Source: Pogonophryne albipinna
Lineage: Eukaryota; Chordata; Actinopteri; Perciformes; Artedidraconidae
Direction of reading: 5' to 3'
NCBI GenBank assembly: GCA_028583405.1
Contig: CM053256.1
Location: 18,959,534-19,023,533 of the forward strand
DNA: 64,000 nucleotides
Shown here: in pieces, positions 1 through 63,800 of the stretch
Layout: every line of letters starts with the position of its first letter
Position numbering within the stretch: position 1 is the stretch's first letter
Translations under genes and position numbers: made by a program
The notes under the pieces: generated by a model
Told to the model about the DNA's origin: nothing
Databases searched by the model: none
What the model saw: the letters and a program-made list of their open reading frames with translations, nothing else

Positions 1-594
1 GTCATCTGGGTAAAATAAAAACTCTCATGCCGTGGGCGTGCAGCGGTTGAAGCGCAGTGGCCACACATTCACTGAACGTGCGTGGGGATAGGGAGTAGCC
101 GAACGGTACTCTGTTGTACTCGTAGGCTATCCCCTGGAAGGCAAAACGCAGACACTTTCTGTGCTCCGGAGCAATTTCCACATGAAAGTATGCGTCTTTC
201 AGGTCGATGGTGGTCAACCAATCGCCCGGTTTGCACAAACCCCATTAACTGTTTTTATAGTTAACATGCAGAATTTTCTACAGGCAATGTAGCGATTCGG
301 GCTGCTGAGATCTAGAATCGATCTGAATTCCCCTGTCTTCCTGAGAACCAGGAAGTACATGGAATAAAGACCATTTTCTCTGTGCTGAGGGTGCACAACG
401 GACACAGCCTGTTTCTGCACCAGAGCCTGAATCTCTGCTGAGAGGAAACCAATCTCCTCCTGGGAGGACAGATTTCCTCTCGCATGCCCATAAAAGGAGG
501 TGGGACGCTGCAAAACTGGAGTGAATAGCCCCGTTTCGGCGTCCTGTCCATCCACTTTGTTAGTACACAGCTGAGTTTCAATTCCCCATAACAT
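1..594 (-). pseudogene. DIRS-like reverse transcriptase fragment, frameshifted, cut by window edge
   Basis: Minus-strand frames spell reverse transcriptase landmarks: YFLVLRKTGEFRSILDLSS then GDWLTTIDLKDAYFHVEIAP and PFGYSLSPRTFSE. The order and wording fit DIRS-type (tyrosine recombinase) retrotransposons better than Gypsy or LINE enzymes. The frame breaks near 225-240 and again near position 20. At the edge a third frame reads YPDD where the family normally has a YxDD active site. The two frameshifts mean it cannot make a working enzyme. The rest of the element, including the recombinase, would be left of the window. Confidence 0.75.
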
Positions 595-727
595 TGTGTT
601 AATGGAAAGCCCTCAGCTGTGGGGCCGCAGCTACTGTGGTACTCTCTGGTGACCCGTTCCGCCGCAAAACTCCCCGTGAAGGGAAGATTTGTCCATGGAG
701 GGTCGACACAGAAAGGGCCGATTATTT

Positions 728-950
728 ACTGAGGTCCCTGAACGCACCGCCGCGCTCCACCATAATGCTGTGTTTTTATCACTACGGTAAACAGCATTTA
801 ATCGGAGTCTTTATAGGCGTAGTGTGTTCTACTGAGGTCCTGAACGCACCGCCACGCGCTCTTGTGTGAGTGCGGGCTCCGCCATAATGCAGCCTTTACC
901 ACTATGGAAAACTGCATTAATTGGAGTCTTTGCTCCAGGCGTAGTGTGTC
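728..950 (+). repeat. Approximately 103-bp direct repeats with CTGAACGCACCGCC core
   Basis: ACTGAGGTCC starts at 728 and 831, a period of 103 bp. Each copy continues with TGAACGCACCGCC, an ATAATGC segment, a TTT..CACTAYGG stretch and GCATT(T)AATyGGAGTC. Diverged relatives of the unit occur at about 2808-2890 and 3013-3130, and in the second duplicate at about 4640 and 4850. The array lies in the spacer between the gag-like and reverse-transcriptase parts of the DIRS-like debris. Confidence 0.7.
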
Positions 951-1192
951 CTCTGACAGCAATACGCCGGCCATAATGTCCCTGCACCCGCATAGCGCTC
1001 TCCTTTAGATTCTTTCACACACACATACGGGTATTGGGCCGAGGGCAACACCGTACTTCCGGTATCCGCCATTTCACGCGAGGTGCAAGCAGAATATCAT
1101 AGTCTATTGCCTTAATCAATATCTAGTCAACTCTAAAATACCACATATATGCATTGGCATGATAATATTATTGTGACAAGTGGGGTATTCAC

Positions 1193-1375
1193 CTGGTGTT
1201 TCCAGAAATTAGACGTAGATGCTGCCAAAATCGACCGAAGGCCACTTTCGAGGGTCGTTTTTCCATACATCTGCAGGCGTCTGTAAGGGCAATCCGACAA
1301 CCCACACAGCTCTAGTTTACGCTGGTAACGACCTAGAGCACACCCCTCAAGTCCAGATATGTAATCCGAAGACAT
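1193..1375 (-). pseudogene. Broken first exon-like fragment of a DNA transposon ORF
   Basis: From an ATG at 1375 the minus strand reads MSSDYISG, then RYQRKLELCGLSDCPY. After a one-base shift it reads ADVWKNDPRKWPSVDFGSIY, a stop, FLETPG, and a CAG/GTGAAT splice donor at 1192. This resembles the start of an uncharacterised multi-exon transposon protein common in fish genomes, recalled only by its xxDDVxxWPxVxFxDIYxYL pattern. The frameshift and the stop make it non-functional. Family assignment is uncertain. Confidence 0.45.
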
Positions 1376-1483
1376 GCAGCGATTTCTTCGGACGTTAATT
1401 CAGAAAAAAAAATCTAGTGCGCTCTGCCTGGCTACGTTAGCTAGCTGTTTATATTAGCACCTCCAGGATATTTGCATCTCCAG

Positions 1484-1515
1484 GAAAATATATATAAATA
1501 TATATATATATATAT
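1484..1515. repeat. AT microsatellite
   Basis: A tract of AT dinucleotides with one interruption (ATATATATAAATATATATATATATATAT type). It lies just left of a GC-rich stretch GGCGCGCG. Confidence 0.8.
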
Positions 1516-1541
1516 GGCGCGCGTTGCATTGTGGGTAGCTC

Positions 1542-1557
1542 GTGACGTCACTGTGTG
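1542..1557. promoter_or_regulatory. CRE-like palindrome TGACGTCA, shared with the THAP element
   Basis: The 16-mer GTGACGTCACTGTGTG contains the TGACGTCA palindrome that binds CREB/ATF factors. The same 16 bases occur twice, in inverted orientation, inside the THAP element at 54,427 and 55,496. This suggests the block around 1,020-1,900 is a relative of that transposon. A perfect hairpin (GTGACGAAG, loop GTAA, CTTCGTCAC) follows at 1577-1598. Confidence 0.5.
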
Positions 1558-3545
1558 TGAAAGAATAGCACTCCCTGTGACGAAGGTAACTTCGTCACTG
1601 TGAACTGACAGCTTCGGCCTGGTAACTCAGCACTTTAGAGAACAGTTTTGCACTTTATTAGCGTGATTGCACAGTACCGTTTGGCATGGCATATTTGCAC
1701 ATTTTATATAATTTATACTAATTATTGAGATAGTATTTATTAAAGGATTAAACCGTATTAATTGAAATGTCGTCTGGCAGGTGCTGGTCGGGTCCTCGGC
1801 TCCGCCTGACAAGATAGGGGAGTTAGCGAGAGCTCCGAAAGTGCTTATGCTGGTGTAGAATGACAGCAGTTAAGAATAATCCGGGTGCAAATAATATGTG
1901 GGGGTGTAGACATCATAGCGTTAAGTGGCATTAATTGTACAAGTGCCGACTGCGTTTAGTTGGGTTTGTAGGCCTATGTGTGTACTTCTGTTCAGTTATA
2001 TGTTTGTGTTTGAAAAGTGTTCCCCCTCCCGTTATGTCTGTTGCTGGATTGTGTGCACCTGGTGCGCGGTGTTGTCTCCTCCCCCCTCACCTGTGTCTAG
2101 TTGCTGATTAGTGTGTGTGGGTATTTAGGCTCTGTTTCCCTGTCTGTTAGGGGCAGGGAGTGTGTGTGAGATCCTGGTGGCTGCAGGCTGGGCTCACGTG
2201 AACAGCAGCAGCAGGATTGAGAGTGTGTGTGAGATCCTGGTGGTGGCTGGTGACTGTGTTCATGTGGGCAGCAGATTGATGCTGTGTCATGTTTATGACG
2301 TAATAAATGCCCACACCGGGTTGTATTTTGGACGTTCTGCCTCTGCCTCCTTGCTTGGTCTGGGCTGCTCAATTGTCAGCTTCACACTCCCTGCGGTTCA
2401 TCCCTCTCATCTGCGCATGCCCACTAGCCACCTTCTTTACAGGAGCTACAGCTGGGGCAGCGAATGGGGAATTTGTACGGTTAACATTGTGTGTAAGTGT
2501 AGCATTTGTGGAAACAAAAGACATTCAGATTTGGATACAGATCAACCTCATTCTTGTTAGAAAACGTAGTGATCTGTGCATTATACAGGGAGGAGGCGAG
2601 ACTCGCCCTCTCGTCCCGGGCGGAGAGATTTTCTCCCCCCGCCAGGCCAGTCGGATCCGTGAAGACGGACAGCCCGTCCCCGTGAGTGCGTGGGATGAAG
2701 AGGTGGAGGGCGCAGCGGGCACGAGATCTCCGTGCCGGCACCTCTCCCTTCGTCTCACCGTCGCGCTCCCCCGTGGAGGAGCGCGCGCTGCGGTGACTCT
2801 TCTCTCTACTGAGGTCTTTGAACGCACCGCGGCCCGCCCTCAGGGGAGGGGAGCCGTGCGCGCCGTCACAATGCCGTCTCTTCGAAACGGACATTATGGG
2901 AAAAAGTGGAATTGTGGAGAGAGATTACTCTTACTCTGGGATAAATGCACTCGTTCTCACTGAATGCATTTTTCCCACACACACACACATCACTCTAGAA
3001 ACCACTGTTCCCCTGCGGAGGTCCCTGAACGTACCACGGCCACGTATTAACGCTGTATTTCCCATTCAACGGTGAAATGCATTAATCAGAGCTATTATAC
3101 CAGGCAAGGTGTGTTTTCTGACAACAGCACGCCGGCAATAGCGTCTCTTGAACCCGCACAGTGCTTTGACAGCACTCGGTGTATTCCACTCACGTGCACA
3201 CGCCCCACCTGCTGGCTCCCTATACTGGGGTTTACAGCGGGGGCGGGGAGTGTAGGACAGTGTTTCTTCCGCGAGGGATGGGCAAGAATCAGCCACGCTG
3301 CGATTACTCCTTATCCCGTGAGCAAGGAGATCGATCCATAGAGCCCTTCCGTAAAGACGGGGGCTCCCAGGAGATCAACACAGTCCTCTTTGGAAAAAAT
3401 GCCATGCGACGTGATATCCCAGGGACATCACAAGGCAGGCAGCGGCGGCGGCCTGTGATGAAGTAGGGTCGACCCTATATCATGTGAAGCCACGGAGCAC
3501 CGGTCCCCGGGGGAACCGGGCCTGGGGCAAGGCTCGTGGACCAAG

Positions 3546-3770
3546 CTACTTATTCGGCCTTGCGGCCCAATAATCGCTCTGACCTGGTGAGGCGGGGGCA
3601 TCTCTAGCAATGAGCGAGTAGCCCACACACCCGCCGCCATGATCATCATCCAGGGAGCTTGAAGGAAATGGCGAACGTGAAAATGGCACCGCCTCGGCCA
3701 TATCCTGGTCCCCCAAACACTCGAAGCAGAGGTGGTGGGGGTCGGCGCCCGCTTTCTTCCTTTCTCTCAA
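3546..3770 (-). pseudogene. DIRS-like gag fragment with CLG motif (copy 1)
   Basis: The minus-strand frame begins MRERKKAGADPHHLCFECLG and continues DQDMAEAVPFSRSP. H-x2-C-x2-CLG followed by an acidic/Ala stretch is a hallmark of gag proteins in DIRS-like retrotransposons. Only 74 codons remain open, so it is a fragment. It lies about 90 bp downstream of a minus-strand TATA box, as expected for a 5' gene. Confidence 0.5.
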
Positions 3771-3850
3771 AAAATACGTCTCGGACTCAGTGCTAGGCTA
3801 TCACCTCCGCTCGCTGAAGAGTAAAGGATGGTGGTCAGGAGGCGAGGCCT

Positions 3851-3859
3851 CCTTTTATA
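3851..3859 (-). promoter_or_regulatory. TATA box of the retrotransposon unit (copy 1)
   Basis: The minus strand reads TATAAAAGG, followed about 90 bp later by the gag-like ATG. GC-rich sequence flanks it. The same motif is at 5681-5689 in copy 2. Function is inferred from sequence only. Confidence 0.45.
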
Positions 3860-5375
3860 CGGAAGTGAGATGCGCACGCATTCAGGTAGGCCCGCCCCGG
3901 GGCCGGCTACGTCCATAGAAATCTCAGTAGGTGAATGCTGATTAGTGTGTGTGGGTATTTAGGCTCTGTTTCCCTGTCTGTTAGGGGCAGGGAGTGTGTG
4001 TGAGATCCTGGTGGCTGCAGGCCGGGCTCACGTGAACAGCAGCAGCAGGATTGAGTGTGTGTGAGATCCTGGTGGTGGCTGGCGACTGTGTTCATGTGGG
4101 CAGCAGATTGATGCTGTGTCATGTTTATGACGTAATAAATGCCCACACCGGGTTGTATTTTGGACGTTCTGCCTCTGCCTCCTTGCTTGGTCTGGGCTGC
4201 TCAATTGTCAGCTTCACACTCCCTGCGGTTCATCCCTCTCATCTGCGCATGCCCACTAGCCACCTTCTTTACAGGAGCTACAGCTGGGGCAGCGAATGGG
4301 GAATTTGTACGGTTAACATTGTGTGTAAGTGTAGCATTTGTGGAAACAAAAGACATTCAGATTTGGATACAGATCAACCTCATTCTTGTTAGAAAACGTA
4401 GTGATCTGTGCATTATACAGGGAGGAGGCGAGACTCGCCCTCTCGTCCCGGGCGGAGAGATTTTCTCCCCCCGCCAGGCCAGTCGGATCCGTGAAGACGG
4501 ACAGCCCGTCCCCGTGAGTGCGTGGGATGAAGAGGTGGAGGGCGCAGCGGGCACGAGATCTCCGTGCCGGCACCTCTCCCTTCGTCTCACCGTCGCGCTC
4601 CCCCGTGGAGGAGCGCGCGCTGCGGTGACTCTTCTCTCTACTGAGGTCTTTGAACGCACCGCGGCCCGCCCTCAGGGGAGGGGAGCCGCGCGCGCCGTCA
4701 CAATGCCGTCTCTTCGAAACGGACATTATGGGAAAAAGTGGAATTGTGGAGAGAGATTACTCTTACTCTGGGATAAATGCACTCGTTCTCACTGAATGCA
4801 TTTTTCCCACACACACACATCACTCTAGAAACCACTGTTCCCCTGCGGAGGTCCCTGAACGTACCACGGCCACGTATTAACGCTGTATTTCCCATTCAAC
4901 GGTGAAATGCATTAATCAGAGCTATTATACCAGGCAAGGTGTGTTTTCTGACAACAGCACGCCGGCAATAGCGTCTCTTGAACCCGCACAGTGCTTTGAC
5001 AGCACTCGGTGTATTCCACTCACGTGCACACGCCCCACCTGCTGGCTCCCTATACTGGGGTTTACAGCGGGGGCGGGGAGTGTAGGACAGTGTTTCTTCC
5101 GCGAGGGATGGGCAAGAATCAGCCACGCTGCGATTACTCCTTATCCCGTGAGCAAGGAGATCGATCCATAGAGCCCTTCCGTAAAGACGGGGGCTCCCAG
5201 GAGATCAACACAGTCCTCTTTGGAAAAAATGCCATGCGACGTGATATCCCAGGGACATCACAAGGCAGGCAGCGGCGGCGGCCTGTGATGAAGTAGGGTC
5301 GACCCTATATCATGTGAAGCCACGGAGCACCGGTCCCCGGGGGAACCGGGCCTGGGGCAAGGCTCGTGGACCAAG

Positions 5376-5600
5376 CTACTTATTCGGCCTTGCGGCCCAA
5401 TAATCGCTCTGACCTGGTGAGGCGGGGGCATCTCTAGCAATGAGCGAGTAGCCCACACACCCGCCGCCATGATCATCATCCAGGGAGCTTGAAGGAAATG
5501 GCGAACGTGAAAATGGCACCGCCTCGGCCATATCCTGGTCCCCCAAACACTCGAAGCAGAGGTGGTGGGGGTCGGCGCCCGCTTTCTTCCTTTCTCTCAA
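5376..5600 (-). pseudogene. DIRS-like gag fragment with CLG motif (copy 2)
   Basis: Identical in protein sequence to the 3546-3770 fragment and located at the same place in the second duplicated unit. The sequence upstream of its ATG differs by one base (TTAGTG instead of TCAGTG). Confidence 0.5.
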
Positions 5601-5680
5601 AAAATACGTCTCGGACTTAGTGCTAGGCTATCACCTCCGCTCGCTGAAGAGTAAAGGATGGTGGTCAGGAGGCGAGGCCT

Positions 5681-5689
5681 CCTTTTATA
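5681..5689 (-). promoter_or_regulatory. TATA box of the retrotransposon unit (copy 2)
   Basis: An exact duplicate of the TATAAAAGG motif at 3851-3859, upstream of the second gag-like fragment. Confidence 0.45.
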
Positions 5690-5766
5690 CGGAAGTGAGA
5701 TGCGCACGCATTCAGGTAGGCCCGCCCCGGGGCCGGCTACGTCCATAGAAATCTCAGTAGGTGAAT

Positions 5767-57902
<52,136 letters not shown>

Positions 57903-60516
57903 CTGAGTGTAAAGAGTCACAACATAAAGAAAACACATGTCATCGGTTTAAACTTTTACTCAACTAAAGAGCTTATTTGTCAATAGCATTCTTGTGTTGC
58001 CATAATCACCTACAAGAAAACAGGTAATTGGGTAAAACGAAGAAACCATGAATAAAAACGTTGGAGAATATTATATGAACTTAGAAAGATGAGAACAATT
58101 CATCCATGTATTTAGTATGTCAGAATTTACAAGTATATGCACAAATTAGTGGCAAATAGTAACAAAGAGAAAGAATAAGCGCATTTTAATTGTTCTGTTG
58201 TTTACATTGGCAGGGGTCTTTGTCAAAACTTGCCTGTGTGACTCAAGTCTGTGTGTCCTGACTACATCTGCTGTACCGTGTGTACTGGCGTTTCAGATGC
58301 AGCATCAGGGACCATTTATAATTGGGAGATTTAAAGCAGCCATGGGGCCTTTCTTGTTTGTATGGCTGACCAGCTATGGCTTTTTTCAATTGTCTTTCAA
58401 TGCCAGCACCACACCCTGTCGTACCACGGTCAAGAGCACACAATGCCATTCTACAGTAGCTATCAAACAGAGACTGGGGACAGACTGAAAAAGAGTGGAG
58501 TGCAGTTGAGCCCAGTGTGAATGTGTGTGAGCGTAGTCGTGTTTAAGGTTTGTTTTTTTATCTAATTTCTTTGGCATTTACTGCAGAGTCACCAAAGAGG
58601 CAGGCTGGAAAAAAATAAATAATCAAAGAAATGTGAAGGTGGCAGTGAGAAAGAGAGGAAGAGAGTAATAAGAATGAATAGAGGTTGACTTTTCCCCTCA
58701 CTGGCCATTTCAGACATAGGAAAAACATTAGTAAGTCTATTTTACATGATGTCAACTAACCAATATTACTCCAGAGAAGGGAAATCAGACAGATTATAGG
58801 ATGTTGCATGCTTTACTTTTTGATTGTCTAGCAAACAAATTACCATTTTTTGAATACTGATACTTTAATACTAATTATCCATCACAAGGATAGATGGCAG
58901 TTCCCAGTAAAAAATTAATACGATATTTATTCTCGCACAAAAGTTTACCTTTTCTGTCATTGCTTCAATGTTAAAATGCTAATGATACCAATAAACGGCA
59001 GAATGAAAAAGAGCAGCCCTAAGGTAGCCGGACTATTTAGGAAAAACTGCCTTCATGTTGCCTGTAGTGAGAGCAGCAAATGATCACAAGATTTCTGCTA
59101 GTAGTCTAAAGGAAAATGGATAGTGACAATAAAGCTGTAACCATCTGGATGTTTCATGGATGCTCAAGGCAGAGCAGGAGTGATCTTACGAATGTATGAC
59201 CAACAGCAGACGTTAATATACTGTTTTCTCCATGGCAACATATGGGAGTGGAAGTGAAACATGATCTGCCATGAACACTAAATAAAGGCTTGATGACACT
59301 CTACAGAGGAACAATGGGAACATTTGTGTCTATGTGAAGCAAACCATTCTATTTATTTAACAACAGTCTGTATATAAACTTACTACCCCTGATGTGACCT
59401 GAGAAATTGACATCTAACCAAACATGTTCTCTTGCTTCTCATGATGTCTTTATGTAAGCAAAAGGTAATGCAAAAATAATTTAGATCTACTTGTACGTTT
59501 GTCACCACAGTACTTGTCAATGTATTTGTCATGCCAAACAAAATAAATTAGTGGATAATAGGCTGCCTATTCCTTTTAAAACATTGAAAAACTATTGAAT
59601 GCTGTCTACTGTTTTCTCATTGGTCAAATTGATTCCTCTCATAATGCACCATTCCATCTCTGCAGACTGTCCATTTGTTCCTTCTGAGATACAGTATGCA
59701 AAATGGCTTTTCAGAGATTACTTCCTAGCATGAGTGAAGTGTTTTTATGTGCTTGCTTTAATCAAAATCTGAGCATGGTTCCTATCATTTATTTGGGGCG
59801 TCTCAAGGACTAATGGTAGATTCTGACATTGGTTTGTGAGGCAAATCAGAGTTCTCATTACATTCTCTGAGTAAAATGGACTTGATAGGAAAGTATAAGG
59901 GGTTAACGGGAGCATCTCATTAAAATACCAACGCAACGAGTCTCAATGTGCAGGTACTGTGGCCAAATGTGGCATTGAGGCGCGAGGGAGAAGTTGTGAT
60001 CTCTAGTGACTCTACTTAATTTTACAGTGAAGTCAGTCATACATAAAGTAGGTTAACCACAGATAATAAGTGATCAATTCCAATTTGACAGAAAAGATAG
60101 GGCCAGGTGATTATTTATTTTCCTTTACCTTTCCCCAACCCGTTCAATCACACTCAAACAGTCTTGAAGTGAAGATGCTGGGAAATTCAACAATAATTAC
60201 ATTTGGCGCAACACAAACCACAAAAACCTAAACATTTATGGTTTTAAATGAAAATAATCACTTTTTGAATAAATATGATGAAGTTGAATTTACATCTTAC
60301 TGTTTGTGCGCTGGTCTTTTTATGAGGAGGTGGATCTTTCAGATCAAATTGTCTATGGTATCTTTCACATTCTATTGTGTATAATGTAGTGATGGATATT
60401 CACACTAGTCTGGTTCCGGTCTTGATTTGGTCTCGCCCTGCCTTGGTCTTGTCTTGGTCTTGGTACACTCCGGTTTTGGTCAAGACTTGGACTTGGTTAA
60501 GGTGGTCTTGACTACA

Positions 60517-60669
60517 ACACTACTGGCCACTTTATTAGGTACACCTGTTCAACTGTTCATTAACACAAATATGTCATTGGCCAATCACATGGCAATAACT
60601 AAATGCATTTAGGCATGTAGACATGGTCAAGACGACCTGGTGAAGTTCATAGAGTGGCCGGTGAGTGTA
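60517..60669. mobile_element. Internally deleted Tc1-like element
   Basis: ACTGGCCACTTTATTAGGTA at the left, ATGCATTTAGGCATGTAGAC inside and AGAGTGGCCGGTGAGTGTA at the right match the two ends of a fish Tc1-like family whose transposase body is missing here. The inverted ends GGCCACT/AGTGGCC are visible. Family recall is from memory. Confidence 0.65.
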
Positions 60670-63659
60670 AATTACTTTTATACTATATTTTGTGAAGGGA
60701 TAAGCTCTATATTGCTCCTCTAATTAGTCCCTCTTTAAAGGCTGTTCTGGGGTTGTACTTGTACAGTGTGGTGCCTGTCTGCCAGTAGATTGACTTGTGA
60801 GAATAGTAAGCCTGTCACAGTATACCCAGTAGTTTCTTACAATAATTTCCCTGGTGTAATACCTGGGTCAATTGTCAATTCATCTTCCTTCAATCAAACA
60901 TTGCATTCTTCACAGGCAGACTGCAGTAGAGGACGATAGCTTTTAGAGACATTTTGACGGCTCATATGTTGCCTGGGAAGATCAATAATAACTCCAAGGA
61001 AGAAGAAATTGAATCCAATACACATGGTATTATAACCAAAAGTTGGAAATGTAGCCGCAGGGCTCATCTTGCTCGAAACCTGCTTTGAATATTGCAATCT
61101 TTCTCTGACAACCATTTAGCTGGTCTGCTTGAATAGGGCTGTTCATATTTAGTAAACTAAACAAATATTGCCAGATTGCTTGGCGCATTAACAATTTATT
61201 CTTTAATCTCAGCTTCCTTTGGATGTTTACAACATGCAGAGTAAATGTAATAGTACCTATAAAAAAATCTGCTAGGAAACTAAATGATGGAAAGGTAAAT
61301 ATGGAGAGGAAGCATAAAGAAATTTTACAGAACATTTTGTGATCATATTCCGTAGTATATAAGCAGAAAAGTGTATCAAATAACCGCATAGCCCTTCAGT
61401 CTATTCAGGTTATGTGTCCTTATTTGAAATAATGAGTGATGTGTAATCTACAGCTTGTTGTTCTTGCCCTTTGCAAGCAGGGCTGTACAATCATATAAAA
61501 GGTCGGAAGAATAACCAAAAACTGTTTTCCTTGGTCCAGCTTGACTCCGAAGTTGGCATTCGTAAAAACGAAACAGAGATTTATTTTGTCTATTTTCACG
61601 GTGATTGATGTGTAGCCTCACATCAACCTTCCCCAGTGTGACAACTGTCAGCAAATTGGCTGGCAAAATTGGGCAGTTTAAAAACTTGCTTCATTTTATA
61701 TTTTATAACAACAACTTCAATAGTCCAAATAAATTAAATATTGTAATATTCTTAGTATCTCATAGAATATCTTATTTTCCAGTATGAAAGTGAATCATTC
61801 TTTTAGGGATGACGTTTTTTTTTAATACAATATTACTTTTCTATCTTAATACTTTACATATTGTTTATCACCCTGTTTTACCACAGGTTGAGAGAGGATA
61901 ACAAGTCAAGTTGGGACACACTTTAAGTCCATTTGCCTGAAAAAGGCTAAGAGGAGATGTTAAATCTGGCTGACTTTGAGGTTCCAGACTGTCAATCATC
62001 GTTAAGCAGCTCTAAACCTCAAGGGTACATTGACAGTTTGCTTGTCTCTGCCTGCAGCTGGTGCTATATGTTAGGATGCTTCAAAGTTTAGCTGTCCATT
62101 GGCCTTGTACACAGCGAGAGACACTCGTAAAATAAAAGCGAGTGAGAGCAATGAAATGTATGGGCATGCGAGGATTGCTCGCTCTGAATTGTGTTTGTTT
62201 GCTTGTCTGTTTGTTTACCTGGCTGAGTTGAAGCCTTCCCTCTCCGCTTCACTCTAGCTCACTGAGTCCCATTAGGATTGTTGGGCTTAAAACCAGAAGT
62301 CGGCCTGACAGCCTCCGACATTCGGTGTCATACAATAACATCTTGGAGATTCAAAGCATTCCAGTTATGCATAATGAGTGCTTACCACACACCTATACAA
62401 CAACTTCAAATAAATGCTGTTACTTATTAAATTGCTTTGCCTGAATAAACACAATATTTGTCTTTTTTACCCTCTCCTTGGACACAGGACTGAAAAATAA
62501 CCTAGTTGAAGCCACCAGTTCACTCTTAAGGGTTAAAACTCAATAAAAGTATATTGAGTAGTATGCATTGCATGCTATATTCCATTGATTTAAAAATAGA
62601 CATAGTAATATATACTAATGTTTTACTACTGTTAAATAATGCTGTGCATTTGCTAGTAAAAAGTTTGAAAGACATTTGTTTTTAATCATTATTCGCAGTT
62701 CAACAGTCTCTCAACCGTGTAAAGATATTCCATGCGAATGAATTAAGAAAAAAATAAATAGTTATAAAATGCATGGATTCTCTTAAATCCTGAAAAACAA
62801 GATATTACTAGACAACACAATGCATTTACCACTGGGGCTTTGAGAGGCATTTCTGTCAGTGAAAGAGTTAATTTTAGAGAGAAGAGGATTACCTGATGGT
62901 GTGTCAAAACACATCAGTGCCATCACCATATCCTCTTTCTGTCAAACTCCTAAGCTATGTCAACATTCAACACTTAGCAGTCAACACCACACTCAGAGCA
63001 CCTCTCCTTTGACTCCCCCTGTCTCTCACTGACACACTGTCTGTCTCTCTCTCCCCCTCTGACTCCGGGAGGCAACTCTCAGGGACAACAAAGCTTGTAC
63101 CTCAGTGATTGATTAGAGCTTCTTTCAGCCAATTACAATTAATGCCCGGCAGGATCATATAAACCTGGCAAATGCTCCCATTCGCTCAGCACATGGAAAA
63201 GATGGATAACATTAGCCTCAAGGTTGGGGGTCAAACCCATTTAATTTGTCCTTGTTTCAGTTGGGAGTACCTTCTACATCAAGCCTTTACAGGAATCCAT
63301 CAAGTGTCTGAAGGCTGCTTTTTAAACAAAACTCTGTTCAAGATGTATAGGTCATGTGATCTTTAATTTGACTTATCACACAGAGTCACGCATGCGTTCT
63401 GTTATTCAATTTGACTCGATCAGAAGCACAAGACATATTCAAAAGGTTCTCTGCACACAACTGTCCATGCAAATTCATCAAGGTACATTAACATGCCAGC
63501 TGGCCTTTTCCCTTAAGTTTCCAATACATGTGGCTGGTTTTAGAGTGATGCTCTTGTCAAATATTACGACTTCGTGCTCATGCATACAGACCCTTTGTTT
63601 TTTTGCATGCTTCAAGATCACAGCAAGAAGGCCTTGTTATCCCAAGAACTGAGACACAG

Positions 63660-63800
63660 TCCTAAGGCGATACAGCCTTGTTTTATCAAGCTCACACCTC
63701 TCTTTGGAATAAATTAAGAGCTGCCGATACAGTAGCGCACTCTCTTGTGATCTGTAAAATCTAGACTCGACAGCTATTTATTTCCATAACCTTCTGTTTT
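63660..63800 (+). mobile_element. L2-type LINE ORF2 C-terminal relic
   Basis: The plus strand reads ALFYQAHTSLWNKLRAADT, comparable to RAFSYQAPHLWNQLP of the 34.5-kb LINE. The frame then decays (stop at the KI-stop-T position). An older, more degraded copy. Confidence 0.5.

Larger units (their letters stand above)
2102..3935. repeat. 1.83-kb tandem duplication, copy 1
   Basis: This segment is repeated head to tail at 3936-5766 with only a few differences: about five substitutions, a 2-bp GA indel and a 2-bp CA microsatellite difference. The junction shares TGCT microhomology. The unit looks like retrotransposon sequence: an AATAAA-bearing, LTR-like left part (2102-2400), two copies of the GAACG(C/T)ACC motif, and a minus-strand gag-like fragment with a TATA box at the right end. 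Open frames on both strands reflect its high GC and low stop frequency, not genes. Confidence 0.9.
3936..5766. repeat. 1.83-kb tandem duplication, copy 2
   Basis: The second copy of the 2102-3935 unit, about 4 bp shorter. It ends at GTGAATGCT, after which unique sequence (TACATGATAAGG) begins. Near-identity shows that the duplication is recent or homogenised, or that the assembly repeated the unit. Confidence 0.9.

Noticed and set aside
2580..2700. GC-rich stem-loops resembling an RNA gene
   Set aside because: No tRNA, rRNA or snRNA consensus boxes; part of the duplicated retroelement unit.
2307..2963. 218-codon plus-strand frame, repeated at 4139-4795
   Set aside because: Overlapping open frames exist on both strands, there is no domain, and it lies in GC-rich duplicated retroelement sequence. 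Low stop frequency explains it.
3072..3466. Several 70-95 codon frames on both strands (also in copy 2)
   Set aside because: No recognisable motif; shadows within the duplicated unit. Only the minus-strand CLG fragment was kept.
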